Of a stretch of 64,000 nucleotides of DNA, positions 8,971-17,971 are shown one piece after another. Origin of the DNA: Candidatus Kurthia intestinigallinarum (GTDB lineage: Bacteria > Bacillota > Bacilli > Bacillales_A > Planococcaceae); NCBI RefSeq assembly GCF_003991225.1, contig NZ_JTFC01000031.1:372001-436000 (forward strand). The letters run 5' to 3'. The notes under the pieces were generated by a model that worked only from the letters and a program-made list of their open reading frames with translations, made no database searches and had not been told where the DNA came from. The position numbers and the translations under genes are program-made. The stretch's first letter is position 1. Each line of letters begins with the position of its first letter.

Positions 8971-8985
8971 TATTTAAAGAAAATT
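8971..8985 (-). promoter_or_regulatory. Possible CodY box upstream of the flagellar operon
   Basis: On the minus strand the 15-mer AATTTTCTTTAAATA matches 12 of 15 positions of the known CodY motif AATTTTCWGAAAATT. CodY represses the fla/che operon in B. subtilis, so a site here would make sense. The surrounding DNA is very AT-rich, so a chance match is possible. Confidence 0.35.
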
Positions 8986-9087
8986 AATTACATAAAGATA
9001 CATGAATTTATTTTTAAGAAGTTTAATTTGTATCTTTATGATAATTCTTTAGTTTTTTATTAGCAGTTATTTTTTCAGCAAATAAAA

Positions 9088-9228
9088 AAGAAGAGGCTGG
9101 GACATATGTATAAAAACAACCGTTCATATGAGCATAAGAAAAACCGGAATCGCGCTGTAGCGCGGTTCCGGTTTTTCGTTGCGAACGCTCAAAAAGGAAA
9201 ATGACGTGTTTTGTCCCAGCATCTTCTT
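9088..9228. repeat. Dispersed palindromic repeat, copy 1 (inverted orientation)
   Basis: A 141-base element bounded by 17-base terminal inverted repeats (AAGAAGAGGCTGGGACA at 9088-9104 and its complement with one mismatch at 9212-9228). In the middle is a strong hairpin (9139-9176) with 17-base arms around AAAAACCGGAA. Relative to copies at 42792 and 45456 it is inverted. It starts 12 bases after the codY stop, where the hairpin with its T-run on either strand could terminate codY transcription. A 69-codon open frame crossing it is judged spurious. Confidence 0.88.
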
Positions 9229-9240
9229 TCAATTTAATAA

Positions 9241-10020
9241 TTAACGCATTTTGATTTCTTCTAAAGCAGTAAGGAATTTATTGTTTAAAACTTTAATATA
9301 AGTTCCTTTCATACCTAGAGAACGTGATTCAATAACCCCAGCAGATTCTAGTTTACGTAAAGCATTTACAATCACAGAACGTGTAATACCAACACGGTCA
9401 GCAATTTTAGAAGCAACTAATAGACCCTCTGAACCATCTAATTCTTCAAAGATATGTTCAATTGCTTCAAGTTCTGAATAAGAAAGTGAATTGATAGCCA
9501 TTTGTACAACTGCTTTTGAACGTGCTTCTTCTTCAATTTCTTCCGCTTTTTCACGTAGAATTTCCATACCTACTACTGTTGCGCCATATTCAGCTAATAC
9601 TAAATCTTCATCTTCAAATGAGTTTCCGATACGACCAAGTACTAATGTACCTAAACGTTCTCCACCACCAACGATTGGAACGATAGTTGTTAAACCATCT
9701 TTGAATGTATCTTTATTTTCTACAGGGAATACTGTATGTTCATCATCGATACCTATGTTTGCGACTGTTTCTTGAAAATCATATAAATTTTTAGTATATG
9801 CTTCTGGGAAACGACGTTCTTCAAACATTTTTTTAATACGTTCGTTTTCGATTTGTTGATTAATTGTAAGACCTAATAGTTTACCTTTACGACTTACGAT
9901 ATATACATTACTATCAATTACTTCGCCAAGTGTTTCTGACATTTCTTTAAAGTTCACAGGCTTACCAGCTGACGCTTGAAGCATTGAGTTAATTTTACGA
10001 ATTTTTGCTAATAAATTCAT
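9241..10020 (-). CDS. codY: GTP-sensing global transcriptional repressor CodY
   Basis: A 259-residue protein matching CodY along its full length. The N-terminal GAF domain senses branched-chain amino acids ([20 protein letters not shown] start; [38 protein letters not shown]). A linker helix follows, and a winged helix-turn-helix sits near residues 195-240 ([20 protein letters not shown] then [20 protein letters not shown]). CodY binds GTP and branched-chain amino acids and represses nutrient-limitation genes, motility and competence in Bacillales. It is last in the xerC-hslV-hslU-codY operon. A 77-base gap from hslU may hold an additional promoter. The start ATG is preceded by GGAGG at 12 bases. 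Confidence 0.98.
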   Translation of the reverse strand: MNLLAKIRKINSMLQASAGKPVNFKEMSETLGEVIDSNVYIVSRKGKLLGLTINQQIENERIKKMFEERRFPEAYTKNLYDFQETVANIGIDDEHTVFPVENKDTFKDGLTTIVPIVGGGERLGTLVLGRIGNSFEDEDLVLAEYGATVVGMEILREKAEEIEEEARSKAVVQMAINSLSYSELEAIEHIFEELDGSEGLLVASKIADRVGITRSVIVNALRKLESAGVIESRSLGMKGTYIKVLNNKFLTALEEIKMR

Positions 10021-10097
10021 TTTAAAAGTGTTCCTCCTGATTGAATTGTCCTTTATTTACGGAATATTCAAAAGTTTTTATACATTTCAATTATAAA

Positions 10098-11492
10098 CTA
10101 TAAAATAAACTCTGACAAATCTTTGTTCTTAACGATTTTTCCGAGCTTACTGTTCACATACTGAGGTGTAATATCAATATGTGCTGGTGCGATATCAGAA
10201 GCCTCAAATGATAGGTCTTCTAATAGTTTTTCTAAAATAGTGTGCAAACGACGAGCACCGATGTTATCAGTATTCAGATTTACTTCCATCGCGATATCTG
10301 CTAAACAATCGATGGCTTCGTCGGTAAATGCAATTGCAATACCCTCTGTTTCAAGTAATGCTTGATATTGTAAAATTAATGAATGATCTGGTTCTTTCAA
10401 AATTCGTACAAAGTCTTCTTTCGTTAATTTTTCTAATTCAACACGAATTGGAAAACGACCTTGTAATTCTGGAATTAAATCAGATGGTTTTGACATATGG
10501 AAAGCACCTGCTGCAATAAACAGCATAAAATCTGTGCGTACAGTACCATATTTCGTATTTACTGTTGAACCTTCTACAATTGGTAAAATATCTCGCTGTA
10601 CACCTTCTCTAGATACACCAGGTTGACCACCATTATTACCTCTAACTGCGATTTTGTCGATTTCATCAATGAAAATAATACCCATTTGTTCAGAACGACG
10701 AACAGCTTCTTCAGCTACCTCATCACTATCAATAAGTTTATTCGCTTCTTCAATCGTTAATACGCGGCGCGCTTCTTTTACTTGTAAGCGGCGTTTTTTC
10801 TTTTTCTTTGGCATCATACTAGACAATAAATCGCCCATACCTGTGCCATTCATATCCATACCAGGCATTCCTGGCATCATCATCATGCTCATTTGTTCTT
10901 CAACTTCAACAGTGACCCATTCGTTTTCAAGTTTTCCGGCAGCTAAATCTTCAGCAATTTGGGAACGTTTAACACGGACTTGTGTATCTTCCGTTGTGTC
11001 TTCATCCTCCTCTTGTTGATTGCCAAAAAACATTTCAAAAGGATTCGCCATATTTGGTTGTTTATTTTTGCGCATGCTTGGAACTAAAAGTTTAACAATT
11101 TGTTCATTCGCTAATTTCTCAGCTTGATCATGAACTTCTTCTTGTTTTTCTTCTTTTACAAGACGATTCGCAACTTCTACTAAATCTCTGACCATTGATT
11201 CTACATCTCGCCCTACATAACCAACTTCAGTAAATTTTGTTGCTTCCACTTTTAAAAATGGCGCTTTTACTAACTTAGCGATACGACGTGCAATTTCAGT
11301 TTTACCAACACCCGTTGGTCCAATCATTAAAATATTTTTAGGAATCACTTCTTCGCGCATTTCTTCTGATAAACGTTGGCGACGATAGCGGTTGCGTAAG
11401 GCTACTGCTACAGATTTTTTTGCCTCTGTTTGGCCAACAATATAGCGATTTAAGTATTCAGTCATTTGTTTTGGTGTTTGTTGTATTGTCAT
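10098..11492 (-). CDS. hslU: HslU (ClpY) ATPase subunit of the HslUV protease
   Basis: A 464-residue AAA+ unfoldase. Visible features are the Walker [18 protein letters not shown] near residues 55-70, the pore-loop GYVGRD, an intermediate I domain with a methionine-rich stretch ([20 protein letters not shown]), Walker [12 protein letters not shown], and sensor-type [14 protein letters not shown]. The C terminus LSEFIL resembles the tail that inserts into HslV. It unfolds substrates and feeds them to HslV in the cytoplasm. The ATG overlaps the hslV stop by 4 bases (ATGA), so translation is likely coupled. In B. subtilis the same gene is called clpY/codX. Confidence 0.98.
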   Translation of the reverse strand: MTIQQTPKQMTEYLNRYIVGQTEAKKSVAVALRNRYRRQRLSEEMREEVIPKNILMIGPTGVGKTEIARRIAKLVKAPFLKVEATKFTEVGYVGRDVESMVRDLVEVANRLVKEEKQEEVHDQAEKLANEQIVKLLVPSMRKNKQPNMANPFEMFFGNQQEEDEDTTEDTQVRVKRSQIAEDLAAGKLENEWVTVEVEEQMSMMMMPGMPGMDMNGTGMGDLLSSMMPKKKKKRRLQVKEARRVLTIEEANKLIDSDEVAEEAVRRSEQMGIIFIDEIDKIAVRGNNGGQPGVSREGVQRDILPIVEGSTVNTKYGTVRTDFMLFIAAGAFHMSKPSDLIPELQGRFPIRVELEKLTKEDFVRILKEPDHSLILQYQALLETEGIAIAFTDEAIDCLADIAMEVNLNTDNIGARRLHTILEKLLEDLSFEASDIAPAHIDITPQYVNSKLGKIVKNKDLSEFIL

Positions 11493-12040
11493 ACGTCTAA
11501 ATCCTCCACAATGATATTATGATTTGTAAAAACACAAATATCTGAAGCTGTTTCTAAAGAAGCTTTTGCAATTTCTTTAGCAGTCATATACTCTCCAGCG
11601 TGTTTTTGCAATGCTCTACCTGCTGCAAGTGCGTAGTTCCCACCTGAACCAATTGCTAAAATCCCATCATCTGGCTCAATAACTTCTCCTGAACCAGAAA
11701 CAAGAAGTAACGTTTCTTTATTCATGACAAGTAATAATGCTTCAAGCTTCTGAAGCATTTTATCTCCACGCCATTGTTTCGCTACCTCTACAGCAGCTCG
11801 CTGTAAATTTCCATTATACTCTGTTAATTTGCCTTCAAACATTTCAAATAATGTAAAAGCATCTGCCACAGAACCAGCAAAACCTGCTAGTACTTGACCA
11901 TTGTATAAACGACGAACCTTACGAGCAGTATTTTTCATAATAACTGATTGGCCTAATGTTACTTGACCATCACCAGCCATTGCACTTTGGCCTTTATGTT
12001 GAACTGCAAAAATAGTTGTTGCGTGCATTTGCATATCCAC
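11489..12040 (-). CDS. hslV: HslV (ClpQ) peptidase subunit of the HslUV protease
   Basis: About 183 residues, an N-terminal-nucleophile hydrolase of the proteasome fold ([57 protein letters not shown]). It forms the proteolytic chamber capped by HslU. The open frame reaches 12049, but that GTG abuts the ribosome binding site. The GTG at 12040 is 8 bases after GAGGAG and gives (M)[13 protein letters not shown] codons at 12034 and 12028 are alternatives. B. subtilis ClpQ begins MSSFHATTIF and is reported to use the N-terminal serine as nucleophile. No such serine is present here with any start, leaving the TT pair (the E. coli-like position) as the only candidate. Confidence 0.96.
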   Translation of the reverse strand: MDMQMHATTIFAVQHKGQSAMAGDGQVTLGQSVIMKNTARKVRRLYNGQVLAGFAGSVADAFTLFEMFEGKLTEYNGNLQRAAVEVAKQWRGDKMLQKLEALLLVMNKETLLLVSGSGEVIEPDDGILAIGSGGNYALAAGRALQKHAGEYMTAKEIAKASLETASDICVFTNHNIIVEDLDV

Positions 12041-12061
12041 AATCTTCACTCCTCTTTATCA

Positions 12062-12958
12062 TTACGCTCTCGGATGAGCATTCATATAAGTATTTCGAAG
12101 ATGTTCTTTCGTTACATGTGTGTAAATTTGCGTAGAAGATAACGAAGAGTGTCCAAGTAATTCTTGGACTGTTCTTAAGTCCGCTCCATTATTCAACAAA
12201 TGCGTAGCAAATGTATGACGTAACATATGCGGATATATCACCCCGTGCATCTCTGCCTTTTTCAGCATTTCGTTTAAAATATAACGAACGCCACGTGATG
12301 TTAGTTCCCCACCACGCATATTTACAAATAATTTACTATGTGGCTGATTCATCAATGGTGTGCGCACTTCATTTATATAACGCACAATAGCTTCATGAGC
12401 ATAATGACCAAACGGTACATACCGTTCCTTTCTCCCTTTCCCCATGACACGTACAATATCCAATGATAAATCAACATCTTTTACTGTTAATGATGTAAGT
12501 TCACTCACGCGAATCCCCGTTGCATATAGCAATTCTAAAAGTGCTATATTCCGCAACGACTTTACATCATCCCCTTCATTTCTCTCAAACAAATTCGTTA
12601 ATTCTTCCTCATAGAAAAAGCGCGGTAAGCGGCTTTCTTTTTTCGGATGATATAACGCTTGGAATGCAGCATCATCCAATTGATACTCTTTATTTAAAAA
12701 GCGGAAAAACGAACGAATCGCAGAAATCTTTCGTGAAATCGTCGCACGCGCTTTTTGCTCATCATATAACTGTGTTACATATAATCGCGCATGAAGATAC
12801 GCTACTCTTTCTAAATCTTCGACACCTTCTTGTTTTAAAAATTCAAAAAAGTAATATAAATCTTTTTCGTAATTTAAAACAGTTGAAGACGCGTAATTTT
12901 TCTCAAGTTTAATATATGCTATAAAATCATTAAGCGCTTGAATCTTCTGAATCTCCAT
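12062..12958 (-). CDS. xerC: Tyrosine recombinase XerC
   Basis: A 298-residue site-specific recombinase that, with XerD, resolves chromosome dimers at dif. The N-terminal SAM-like core-binding domain (residues about 5-90) precedes the catalytic domain. Catalytic residues are all visible: Arg150 (ATGIRVSEL), Lys174 (MGKGRKERY), His244 and Arg247 (PHMLRHTFATHLL), His270 (LLGHSSLSSTQ) and Tyr279 (IYTHV). Length is standard. It is the housekeeping copy heading the hslVU-codY operon (codV in B. subtilis), not a mobile-element integrase. Start ATG at 12958 with GAGGTG 5 bases upstream. Confidence 0.97.
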   Translation of the reverse strand: MEIQKIQALNDFIAYIKLEKNYASSTVLNYEKDLYYFFEFLKQEGVEDLERVAYLHARLYVTQLYDEQKARATISRKISAIRSFFRFLNKEYQLDDAAFQALYHPKKESRLPRFFYEEELTNLFERNEGDDVKSLRNIALLELLYATGIRVSELTSLTVKDVDLSLDIVRVMGKGRKERYVPFGHYAHEAIVRYINEVRTPLMNQPHSKLFVNMRGGELTSRGVRYILNEMLKKAEMHGVIYPHMLRHTFATHLLNNGADLRTVQELLGHSSLSSTQIYTHVTKEHLRNTYMNAHPRA

Positions 12959-13037
12959 TCGAACACCTCACATCGAGCAATCTATCTTTATTCTCTCATT
13001 GTCTCACTATTAAATAAAGCGAGAAGGCTCTAAGCAA

Positions 13038-13065
13038 AACATAGATTGTACTTATTTTCTGTCAA
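13038..13065 (-). promoter_or_regulatory. Candidate promoter of the xerC-hslVU-codY operon with CodY-like site
   Basis: Minus strand: TTGACA (13065-13060), 16-base spacer, TATGTT (13043-13038), about 80 bases before xerC. The -35 overlaps a partial CodY-box match at 13053-13067 (11 of 15 positions, containing ATTTTCTG), which would suggest autoregulation of the operon carrying codY. The -10 is moderate. Confidence 0.5.
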
Positions 13066-13124
13066 TCCGTGACGATTTTTTGAACAACCTATTACTAAGT
13101 GAAGGTATCTTACTTGAAGCATTA

Positions 13125-13159
13125 AAAAAGCCCTTCAAAGTATAACAACTTTAAAGGAC
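13125..13159 (-). terminator. Terminator of trmFO
   Basis: On the minus strand, GTCCTTTAAAG and CTTTGAAGGGC pair around an 8-base loop and are followed by TTTTTT. It lies about 55 bases after the trmFO stop. Confidence 0.85.
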
Positions 13160-13214
13160 CGAATCAAATTTATTTCTAGAGAATACAATTGTGTACCATA
13201 GAAAGATTATCGAA

Positions 13215-14525
13215 TTAAAGTACAGTTGAATCTTTAAATTGCTTTAATGCAGCTAACGCACGAGCTGCATGACGTTCGCCACGTTCTTGTTTTGATTTAA
13301 TGCGTTCTCCTAGTTCAGGGAATAAACCAAAATTCACATTCATTGGTTGGAAATGTTTTGCATCTGCTTCAGTAATATAGCGCGCCATACTACCAAGAGC
13401 CGTCTCTTTAGGGAAGATTACAAGTTCTTGCTCTAATGCCATATGTGCTGCATTAATCCCTGCCACTAACCCTGCTCCAGCTGATTCTACGTAACCTTCA
13501 ACGCCTGTCATTTGACCTGCAAAGAATACAGTTGGTTGTGCCTTTAGTTGATATGTTGGAGCTAATACTTTGGGTGAGTTAATGAATGTGTTACGATGCA
13601 TAACACCATAACGTACAATTTCAACATTTTCTAAACCTGGGATCATTCTAAATACACGTTTTTGTTCGCCCCATTTTAGATGTGTTTGGAAGCCTACAAT
13701 ATTATAAAGTGTGCCAGCTGCATCATCTTGACGAAGTTGAATTACTGCATATGGACGTTTGTCTGTTTTAGGATCTTCAAGACCTACTGGTTTCATTGGT
13801 CCGAATAACATTGTTTTTTCGCCACGTTCAGCCATTACTTCAATCGGCATACAACCTTCGAAGTATTTTTCTTTTTCAAATTCTTTTAGTGGAGCTTTCT
13901 CCGCTCCGATTAGTGCTTCACGGAAAGCATAGAACTCTTCTTTATTCATTGGGCAATTTAAATATGCTGCTTCGCCTTTGTCATAACGTGATTTTAAATA
14001 TACTTTATCCATATCAATTGAATCTTTTTCAATAATTGGTGCTGCTGCATCATAGAAGTATAAATAATCTTGACCTGTTGCTTCACGTACTTTTTCAGCT
14101 AATGCCGGTGATGTTAATGGACCTGTTGCAATAACCGTAATACCTTCTGGAATTTCTGTTACTTCTTCGTTAATCACTTCAACATTTGGATGATTTTTTA
14201 CCTTTTCAGTAATATATCCTGAGAATTCGTGACGATCAACTGCTAATGCGCCACCTGCTGGTACTGAACAATTATCTGCTGCATCAATAATTACCGAATC
14301 TAATTGGCGCATTTCTTCTTTAATTACGCCAACAGCATTTGTTAAAGAGTTTGCACGTAATGAGTTTGAACATACAAGCTCTGCGAATTTATCTGTATGG
14401 TGCGCTGGAGTTTGTTTTACTGGACGCATTTCATATAAGCGTACCTTTACGCCACGTTTTGCGATTTGCCATGCTGCTTCACTACCAGCAAGACCTGCTC
14501 CGATTACATTTACGATTGGTGTCAT
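13215..14525 (-). CDS. trmFO: Methylenetetrahydrofolate-tRNA (uracil-5-)-methyltransferase TrmFO
   Basis: A 436-residue FAD-dependent enzyme that makes the conserved 5-methyluridine at position 54 of tRNA using methylenetetrahydrofolate as carbon donor. The dinucleotide-binding start [20 protein letters not shown] is followed by [20 protein letters not shown] and [11 protein letters not shown], which contains a cysteine of the GidA/TrmFO family. The C-terminal FAD region [20 protein letters not shown] is also seen. The open frame extends to 14576, but the first 17 residues are lysine-rich and unlike the family. The ATG at 14525 ([11 protein letters not shown]) with GGCAGG upstream is taken. 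It follows topA as in B. subtilis (gid). Confidence 0.97.
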   Translation of the reverse strand: MTPIVNVIGAGLAGSEAAWQIAKRGVKVRLYEMRPVKQTPAHHTDKFAELVCSNSLRANSLTNAVGVIKEEMRQLDSVIIDAADNCSVPAGGALAVDRHEFSGYITEKVKNHPNVEVINEEVTEIPEGITVIATGPLTSPALAEKVREATGQDYLYFYDAAAPIIEKDSIDMDKVYLKSRYDKGEAAYLNCPMNKEEFYAFREALIGAEKAPLKEFEKEKYFEGCMPIEVMAERGEKTMLFGPMKPVGLEDPKTDKRPYAVIQLRQDDAAGTLYNIVGFQTHLKWGEQKRVFRMIPGLENVEIVRYGVMHRNTFINSPKVLAPTYQLKAQPTVFFAGQMTGVEGYVESAGAGLVAGINAAHMALEQELVIFPKETALGSMARYITEADAKHFQPMNVNFGLFPELGERIKSKQERGERHAARALAALKQFKDSTVL

Positions 14526-14599
14526 GTTACATACCTGCCTTTTTTTCTTTTGCGTTTTTCGCAATATAAAATTCATTTTAACAGTACACTAAATAAAAC

Positions 14600-14660
14600 G
14601 CTACTATGTTTTACCAAGAGAATCATTGTTTAGGATAGAACTGTTTTATCACATAGTAGC
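14600..14660. repeat. Perfect 10-base inverted repeat upstream of trmFO
   Basis: GCTACTATGT at 14600-14609 and ACATAGTAGC at 14651-14660 are exact complements separated by 41 bases. On the minus strand the second arm is followed by GTTTTATTT, so a large-loop hairpin with a U-rich tail could form if transcription starts upstream. No protein or RNA family is recognised. Confidence 0.5.
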
Positions 14661-14733
14661 AGTTGCTCACTTTTTTTCATAATTAAAAAAGCGACTGAAA
14701 CACAATTGTAGCTCATTTCAGTTTATTGGTGCA

Positions 14734-14770
14734 CAAAAAAAGGAATCACGCGTCAGCACGATTCCCTCTT
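14734..14770 (-). terminator. Terminator of topA
   Basis: Minus strand GGGAATCGTGC, loop TGAC, GCGTGATTCC, then TTTTTTT. It lies about 63 bases after the topA stop and is a strong intrinsic terminator. Confidence 0.9.
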
Positions 14771-14832
14771 TTATTATGCTTATATGTTTAAGCTGAGCTT
14801 TCCCTTTTGGCCTAGCTTCTTACATAGCACTC

Positions 14833-16920
14833 TTATTTTTCAACTGTTTCTTCTTTATAATCACATTCTGTACATTGTACTTGTGTGCCTTTTTTAACTT
14901 TCTTCTCAACTAATAAATGGTCACCTTTTGGACATTTACGAGCAATTGGTTTATCCCATGATACGAAATCACATTCTGGATAACGATTACAGCCATAAAA
15001 GACACGTTTCGTTTTGCTCTTACGTTCAACAATTTCGCCTTCATGACAAGTCGGACATTTCACACCGATTTCTTTTACAATCGCTTTTGTGTTGCGACAT
15101 TCTGGGAAATTACTACATGCCATAAACTTACCGTAACGACCAAGTTTGAATACCATTGGATGGCCGCACAGTTCACAATCTTCACCAGCAGGTTCATCTT
15201 TGATTTCAACTTTTTCCATTGCAACTTCAGCATGTTTTAAACTTTTTTCAAAATCTTGATAAAAGGCATCAATGATTTTAACCCATTCTATTTTGCCTTC
15301 TTCAATACTATCCAAATCTCGTTCCATTTTTGCCGTAAATTCAATATTAATAATTTCTGGGAAAAATTCATTTACTAATGAATGAACGATTTCACCAAGC
15401 TCTGTTGGTACAAAACGCTTCGTTTCAAGCGTCACATAGCCACGCTTTTGAATCGTATCTAGCGTTGGCGCATAAGTTGATGGTCGACCTATACCTAGCT
15501 CTTCTAAGGTTTTTACTAACCGCGCTTCAGAAAAACGTGGTGGTGGTTGTGTAAAATGTTGTTTCGGCGCAATTTCAAGGCTTTTAACAATATCGCCTTC
15601 TTGCATCGGTGGTAACAATTTATCTTTTGATTTATCTTCTTTCGAATCGTCATTACCTTCAATATAGACTTTCATAAAGCCTGAAAATTTTACATGTGAT
15701 CCTGTTGCACGGAATGTAATATCTCCATTAATTAAATCAGCTGTTACGGTATCTAATACCGCTGGTGCCATTTGGCTCGCAATAAAACGTTCCCAAATTA
15801 GACGATACAGACGCAATTGATCACGTGATAACACTGCTTTTAATTGATCTGGATGACGTAATGTAGATGTTGGACGAATCGCTTCGTGCGCATCTTGTGC
15901 TTTCTCAGATTTTTTAGCTTGTTGTGAAACAGGCGTTGTATATTCTTCACCATATGTTTGCTCAATATAACTAAATGCTTCTTTTTTTGCTGTTTCTGAA
16001 ATACGCGTAGAATCCGTACGCATATAAGTAATTAAACCTGTAATACCTTCTTTTTTACCTAGGTCAATCCCTTCATAAAGTTGCTGCGCTAACATCATTG
16101 TTTTCTTTGCGCGGAAATTTAACTTACGCGCAGCTTCTTGTTGAAGAGAAGAGGTTGTAAATGCCGCCGCAGCATTACGCTTACGTTCACGTTTTACAAT
16201 TTTTGTAACTTTGAAATCTTCACCGTCTATTTGTTTTAAGATTGCATTTACTTCTTCTTCATTTGTTAATTTTACTTTGTCAGTGCCTGTGCCATAAAAT
16301 AATGCATCAAATTGTTTTTTGTCCTTTTCAAATTGTGCATCGATTGTCCAATATTCTTCTGGTTTAAAATTATTGATTTCATTTTCACGGTCAATAATTA
16401 AACGTAAAGCAATAGATTGAACGCGACCTGCAGATAACCCTTTTTTGACTTTCTTCCATAGTAATGGGCTAATGTTATAACCTACTAAACGGTCTAAAAT
16501 ACGGCGAGCTTGCTGTGCATCAACTAAATCCATATCAATTGGACGTGGATGTTTAAAAGATTCTTTAATCGCATCTTTTGTAATCTCATTAAAGACGACA
16601 CGACAATCCGAATCTTTATCAATATTTAATGCTGTAGCTAAGTGCCAAGCAATTGCTTCCCCTTCACGATCTGGATCGGCTGCGAGAAAGATTTTTTTCG
16701 CTTTTTTTGCTGCGTTTTTTAAATCTTGTAAGACAGGGCCTTTACCACGAATCGTAATATATTTCGGTTCGTAGTTATTTTCCGTATCAATACCCGTTTG
16801 ACTTTTCGGTAAGTCACGAACATGACCTATAGAAGCTTTTACCTTATATTTTTTTCCTAAATATCGCTCGATTGTTTTGGCTTTCGCGGGCGATTCTACA
16901 ATAACTAGATAATCTGACAT
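14833..16920 (-). CDS. topA: DNA topoisomerase I
   Basis: A 695-residue type IA topoisomerase that relaxes negative supercoils. The N-terminal Toprim domain starts [19 protein letters not shown] and contains [15 protein letters not shown]. The active-site tyrosine is Tyr299 in [18 protein letters not shown]. The core is followed by three C-terminal zinc-finger modules: [18 protein letters not shown] ending [22 protein letters not shown] ending CNRYPEC, and a last one with CPKGDH and CTEC, which has replaced its second cysteine. Length equals B. subtilis TopA. Start ATG at 16920 with AAGGGGGAAATCAC upstream. It follows dprA. Confidence 0.98.
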   Translation of the reverse strand: MSDYLVIVESPAKAKTIERYLGKKYKVKASIGHVRDLPKSQTGIDTENNYEPKYITIRGKGPVLQDLKNAAKKAKKIFLAADPDREGEAIAWHLATALNIDKDSDCRVVFNEITKDAIKESFKHPRPIDMDLVDAQQARRILDRLVGYNISPLLWKKVKKGLSAGRVQSIALRLIIDRENEINNFKPEEYWTIDAQFEKDKKQFDALFYGTGTDKVKLTNEEEVNAILKQIDGEDFKVTKIVKRERKRNAAAAFTTSSLQQEAARKLNFRAKKTMMLAQQLYEGIDLGKKEGITGLITYMRTDSTRISETAKKEAFSYIEQTYGEEYTTPVSQQAKKSEKAQDAHEAIRPTSTLRHPDQLKAVLSRDQLRLYRLIWERFIASQMAPAVLDTVTADLINGDITFRATGSHVKFSGFMKVYIEGNDDSKEDKSKDKLLPPMQEGDIVKSLEIAPKQHFTQPPPRFSEARLVKTLEELGIGRPSTYAPTLDTIQKRGYVTLETKRFVPTELGEIVHSLVNEFFPEIINIEFTAKMERDLDSIEEGKIEWVKIIDAFYQDFEKSLKHAEVAMEKVEIKDEPAGEDCELCGHPMVFKLGRYGKFMACSNFPECRNTKAIVKEIGVKCPTCHEGEIVERKSKTKRVFYGCNRYPECDFVSWDKPIARKCPKGDHLLVEKKVKKGTQVQCTECDYKEETVEK

Positions 16921-16979
16921 GTGATTTCCCCCTTATGAGAGGTGAAGTTTCTTATTGAAAACAAATACCTGTTGCAAAA

Positions 16980-16985
16980 TGTATA
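16980..16985 (-). promoter_or_regulatory. Candidate extended -10 promoter of topA
   Basis: Minus strand TGTTATACA (TG at -15/-14 then TATACA) lies about 60 bases before topA, with a TTGCAA 15 bases upstream instead of 17. There is no terminator between dprA and topA, so read-through from dprA is also likely. Confidence 0.4.
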
Positions 16986-17013
16986 ACAGAAATCCAAGTT
17001 TTGCAACCATTTT

Positions 17014-17898
17014 TCATTTCAAAAATAAAAAATCGGCCATTTCTTCAAGGATTTGAGAGCCATTCCATACAAGCGTAGCACCCTCTGAGGCCAATTTATG
17101 GGGTAATTCAGAGAGTGGTGACAAAATATTTCCAGGAAGCACAAAAATTGAGCGTCCGTGCTCTAATCCATAGTCAACTGTCGATAAAGTGCCACTCTTT
17201 TTTTGAGCTTCTGTCACAAGAATTCCCCAACTTATCCCACTAATCAATCGATTTCTCATTGGAAATTGCCATTTTTTTGGCCCCATATACGGTGGATATT
17301 CGCTAATCAGTAATTGTGTTTGACTCATCACTTTTATTAATCCCTCATGTTCCTTAGGATAAACATGTTGAAATCCATAGCCTAATACACCAATTGTAGC
17401 CCCTCCAAGCGTAATTGTCACATCATGAGCCATTTTATCAGCTCCTCTTGCCAAACCGCTTACAACGACAAATTCTTCGTTTAAAAGTGGTGGCAGTAAA
17501 TGTTCTAGCGCATCTTTTGAATATTGAGTTGCTTTTCGAGATCCTACAACGGCAATTCTCCGTTCATTTTGTAAAATATTTATGTTTCCCTTTGTATAAA
17601 TAACACTCGGTGGATCATAAATATGGCGCAAATTTTTAGGATAGGCTGCATCAAAAAAAGTAATCGGGATGATTTTTTGTTGTTTATAATATGAAGAAAA
17701 AGAAAAATGTCTATGTGCATTTAAAAATTGTTGTAATTTTAAGGCTTTTTGAGGTGTAATTTTGAGGAGTTTTGATAGTTGCATAGAAGAAATTTTTTCT
17801 AATGATTCGCATGATAACAAGGGCCATAAACGATTGATAGAAGCAGGCATAACATAATGTAATGCTAGTAAAAATTCTCTTAGTGATTGTTCGAACAT
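17014..17898 (-). CDS. dprA: DNA processing protein DprA (Smf)
   Basis: About 294 residues. DprA loads RecA onto incoming single-stranded DNA during transformation. The Rossmann-like domain is clear: RRIAVVGSRKATQYSKDALE, FVVVSGLARGADKMAHDVTI, TIGVLGYGFQHVYPKEHEGL, SEYPPYMGPKKWQFPMRNRL, ISGISWGILVTEAQKKSGTL and FVLPGNILSPLS. The N-terminal SAM-like part is short and divergent, and no C-terminal winged domain is present; the length is similar to B. subtilis Smf. The ATG at 17907 abuts the ribosome binding site GAGAGG, so the ATG at 17898 (MFEQSLREFL) is preferred. It lies just after the sucD terminator and before topA, as in B. subtilis. Confidence 0.95.
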   Translation of the reverse strand: MFEQSLREFLLALHYVMPASINRLWPLLSCESLEKISSMQLSKLLKITPQKALKLQQFLNAHRHFSFSSYYKQQKIIPITFFDAAYPKNLRHIYDPPSVIYTKGNINILQNERRIAVVGSRKATQYSKDALEHLLPPLLNEEFVVVSGLARGADKMAHDVTITLGGATIGVLGYGFQHVYPKEHEGLIKVMSQTQLLISEYPPYMGPKKWQFPMRNRLISGISWGILVTEAQKKSGTLSTVDYGLEHGRSIFVLPGNILSPLSELPHKLASEGATLVWNGSQILEEMADFLFLK

Positions 17899-17922
17899 AC
17901 TTTTCATCCTCTCTTAAAAACA

Positions 17923-17953
17923 CAAAAAGGACCGCGTATATAACGCGATCCCG
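17923..17953 (-). terminator. Terminator of sucCD
   Basis: Minus strand GGGATCGCGT and ACGCGGTCC pair around TATAT and are followed by TTTTTG. It begins about 20 bases after the sucD stop and ends only about 25 bases before dprA, so dprA may depend on read-through or a promoter close to the hairpin. Confidence 0.85.
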
Positions 17954-17971
17954 ATTTATTTATTTTAAAAA

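Larger units (their letters stand above)
8659..9087. other. Gene-free upstream region of the flagellar operon
   Basis: About 430 very AT-rich bases between flgB and the repeat that follows codY. Within it I can see a perfect TATAAT hexamer (8827-8832, minus), an inverted repeat at 8851-8874, and a partial CodY-box match at 8971-8985. No open frame with a ribosome binding site is present. A transcription start for the fla/che operon is expected here because codY, the next gene upstream, is followed by a strong hairpin. Confidence 0.6.
14526..14832. other. Intergenic region between topA and trmFO
   Basis: 307 bases with no gene. It holds the topA terminator (14734-14770), a weaker inverted repeat ACTGAAA/TTTCAGT (14693-14721), a perfect 10-base inverted repeat pair (14600-14609 and 14651-14660), a TGTTAAAAT extended -10 near 14576-14584 on the minus strand, and a small hairpin TTGCG/CGCAA (14550-14564) in the probable trmFO leader. 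Confidence 0.6.

Noticed and set aside
9023-9232. 69-codon minus-strand open frame downstream of codY
   Set aside because: It runs through the palindromic repeat, has no ribosome binding site and no family resemblance; a similar frame occurs in copy 2 for the same reason.
12062-12958. Tyrosine recombinase as evidence of a mobile element
   Set aside because: Sequence and position (heading hslVU-codY) identify the housekeeping XerC; no att-like repeats or cargo genes surround it.
13053-14665. Riboswitch or T-box upstream of xerC or trmFO
   Set aside because: No T-box consensus, specifier stem or known riboswitch core could be recognised; only simple inverted repeats are present.
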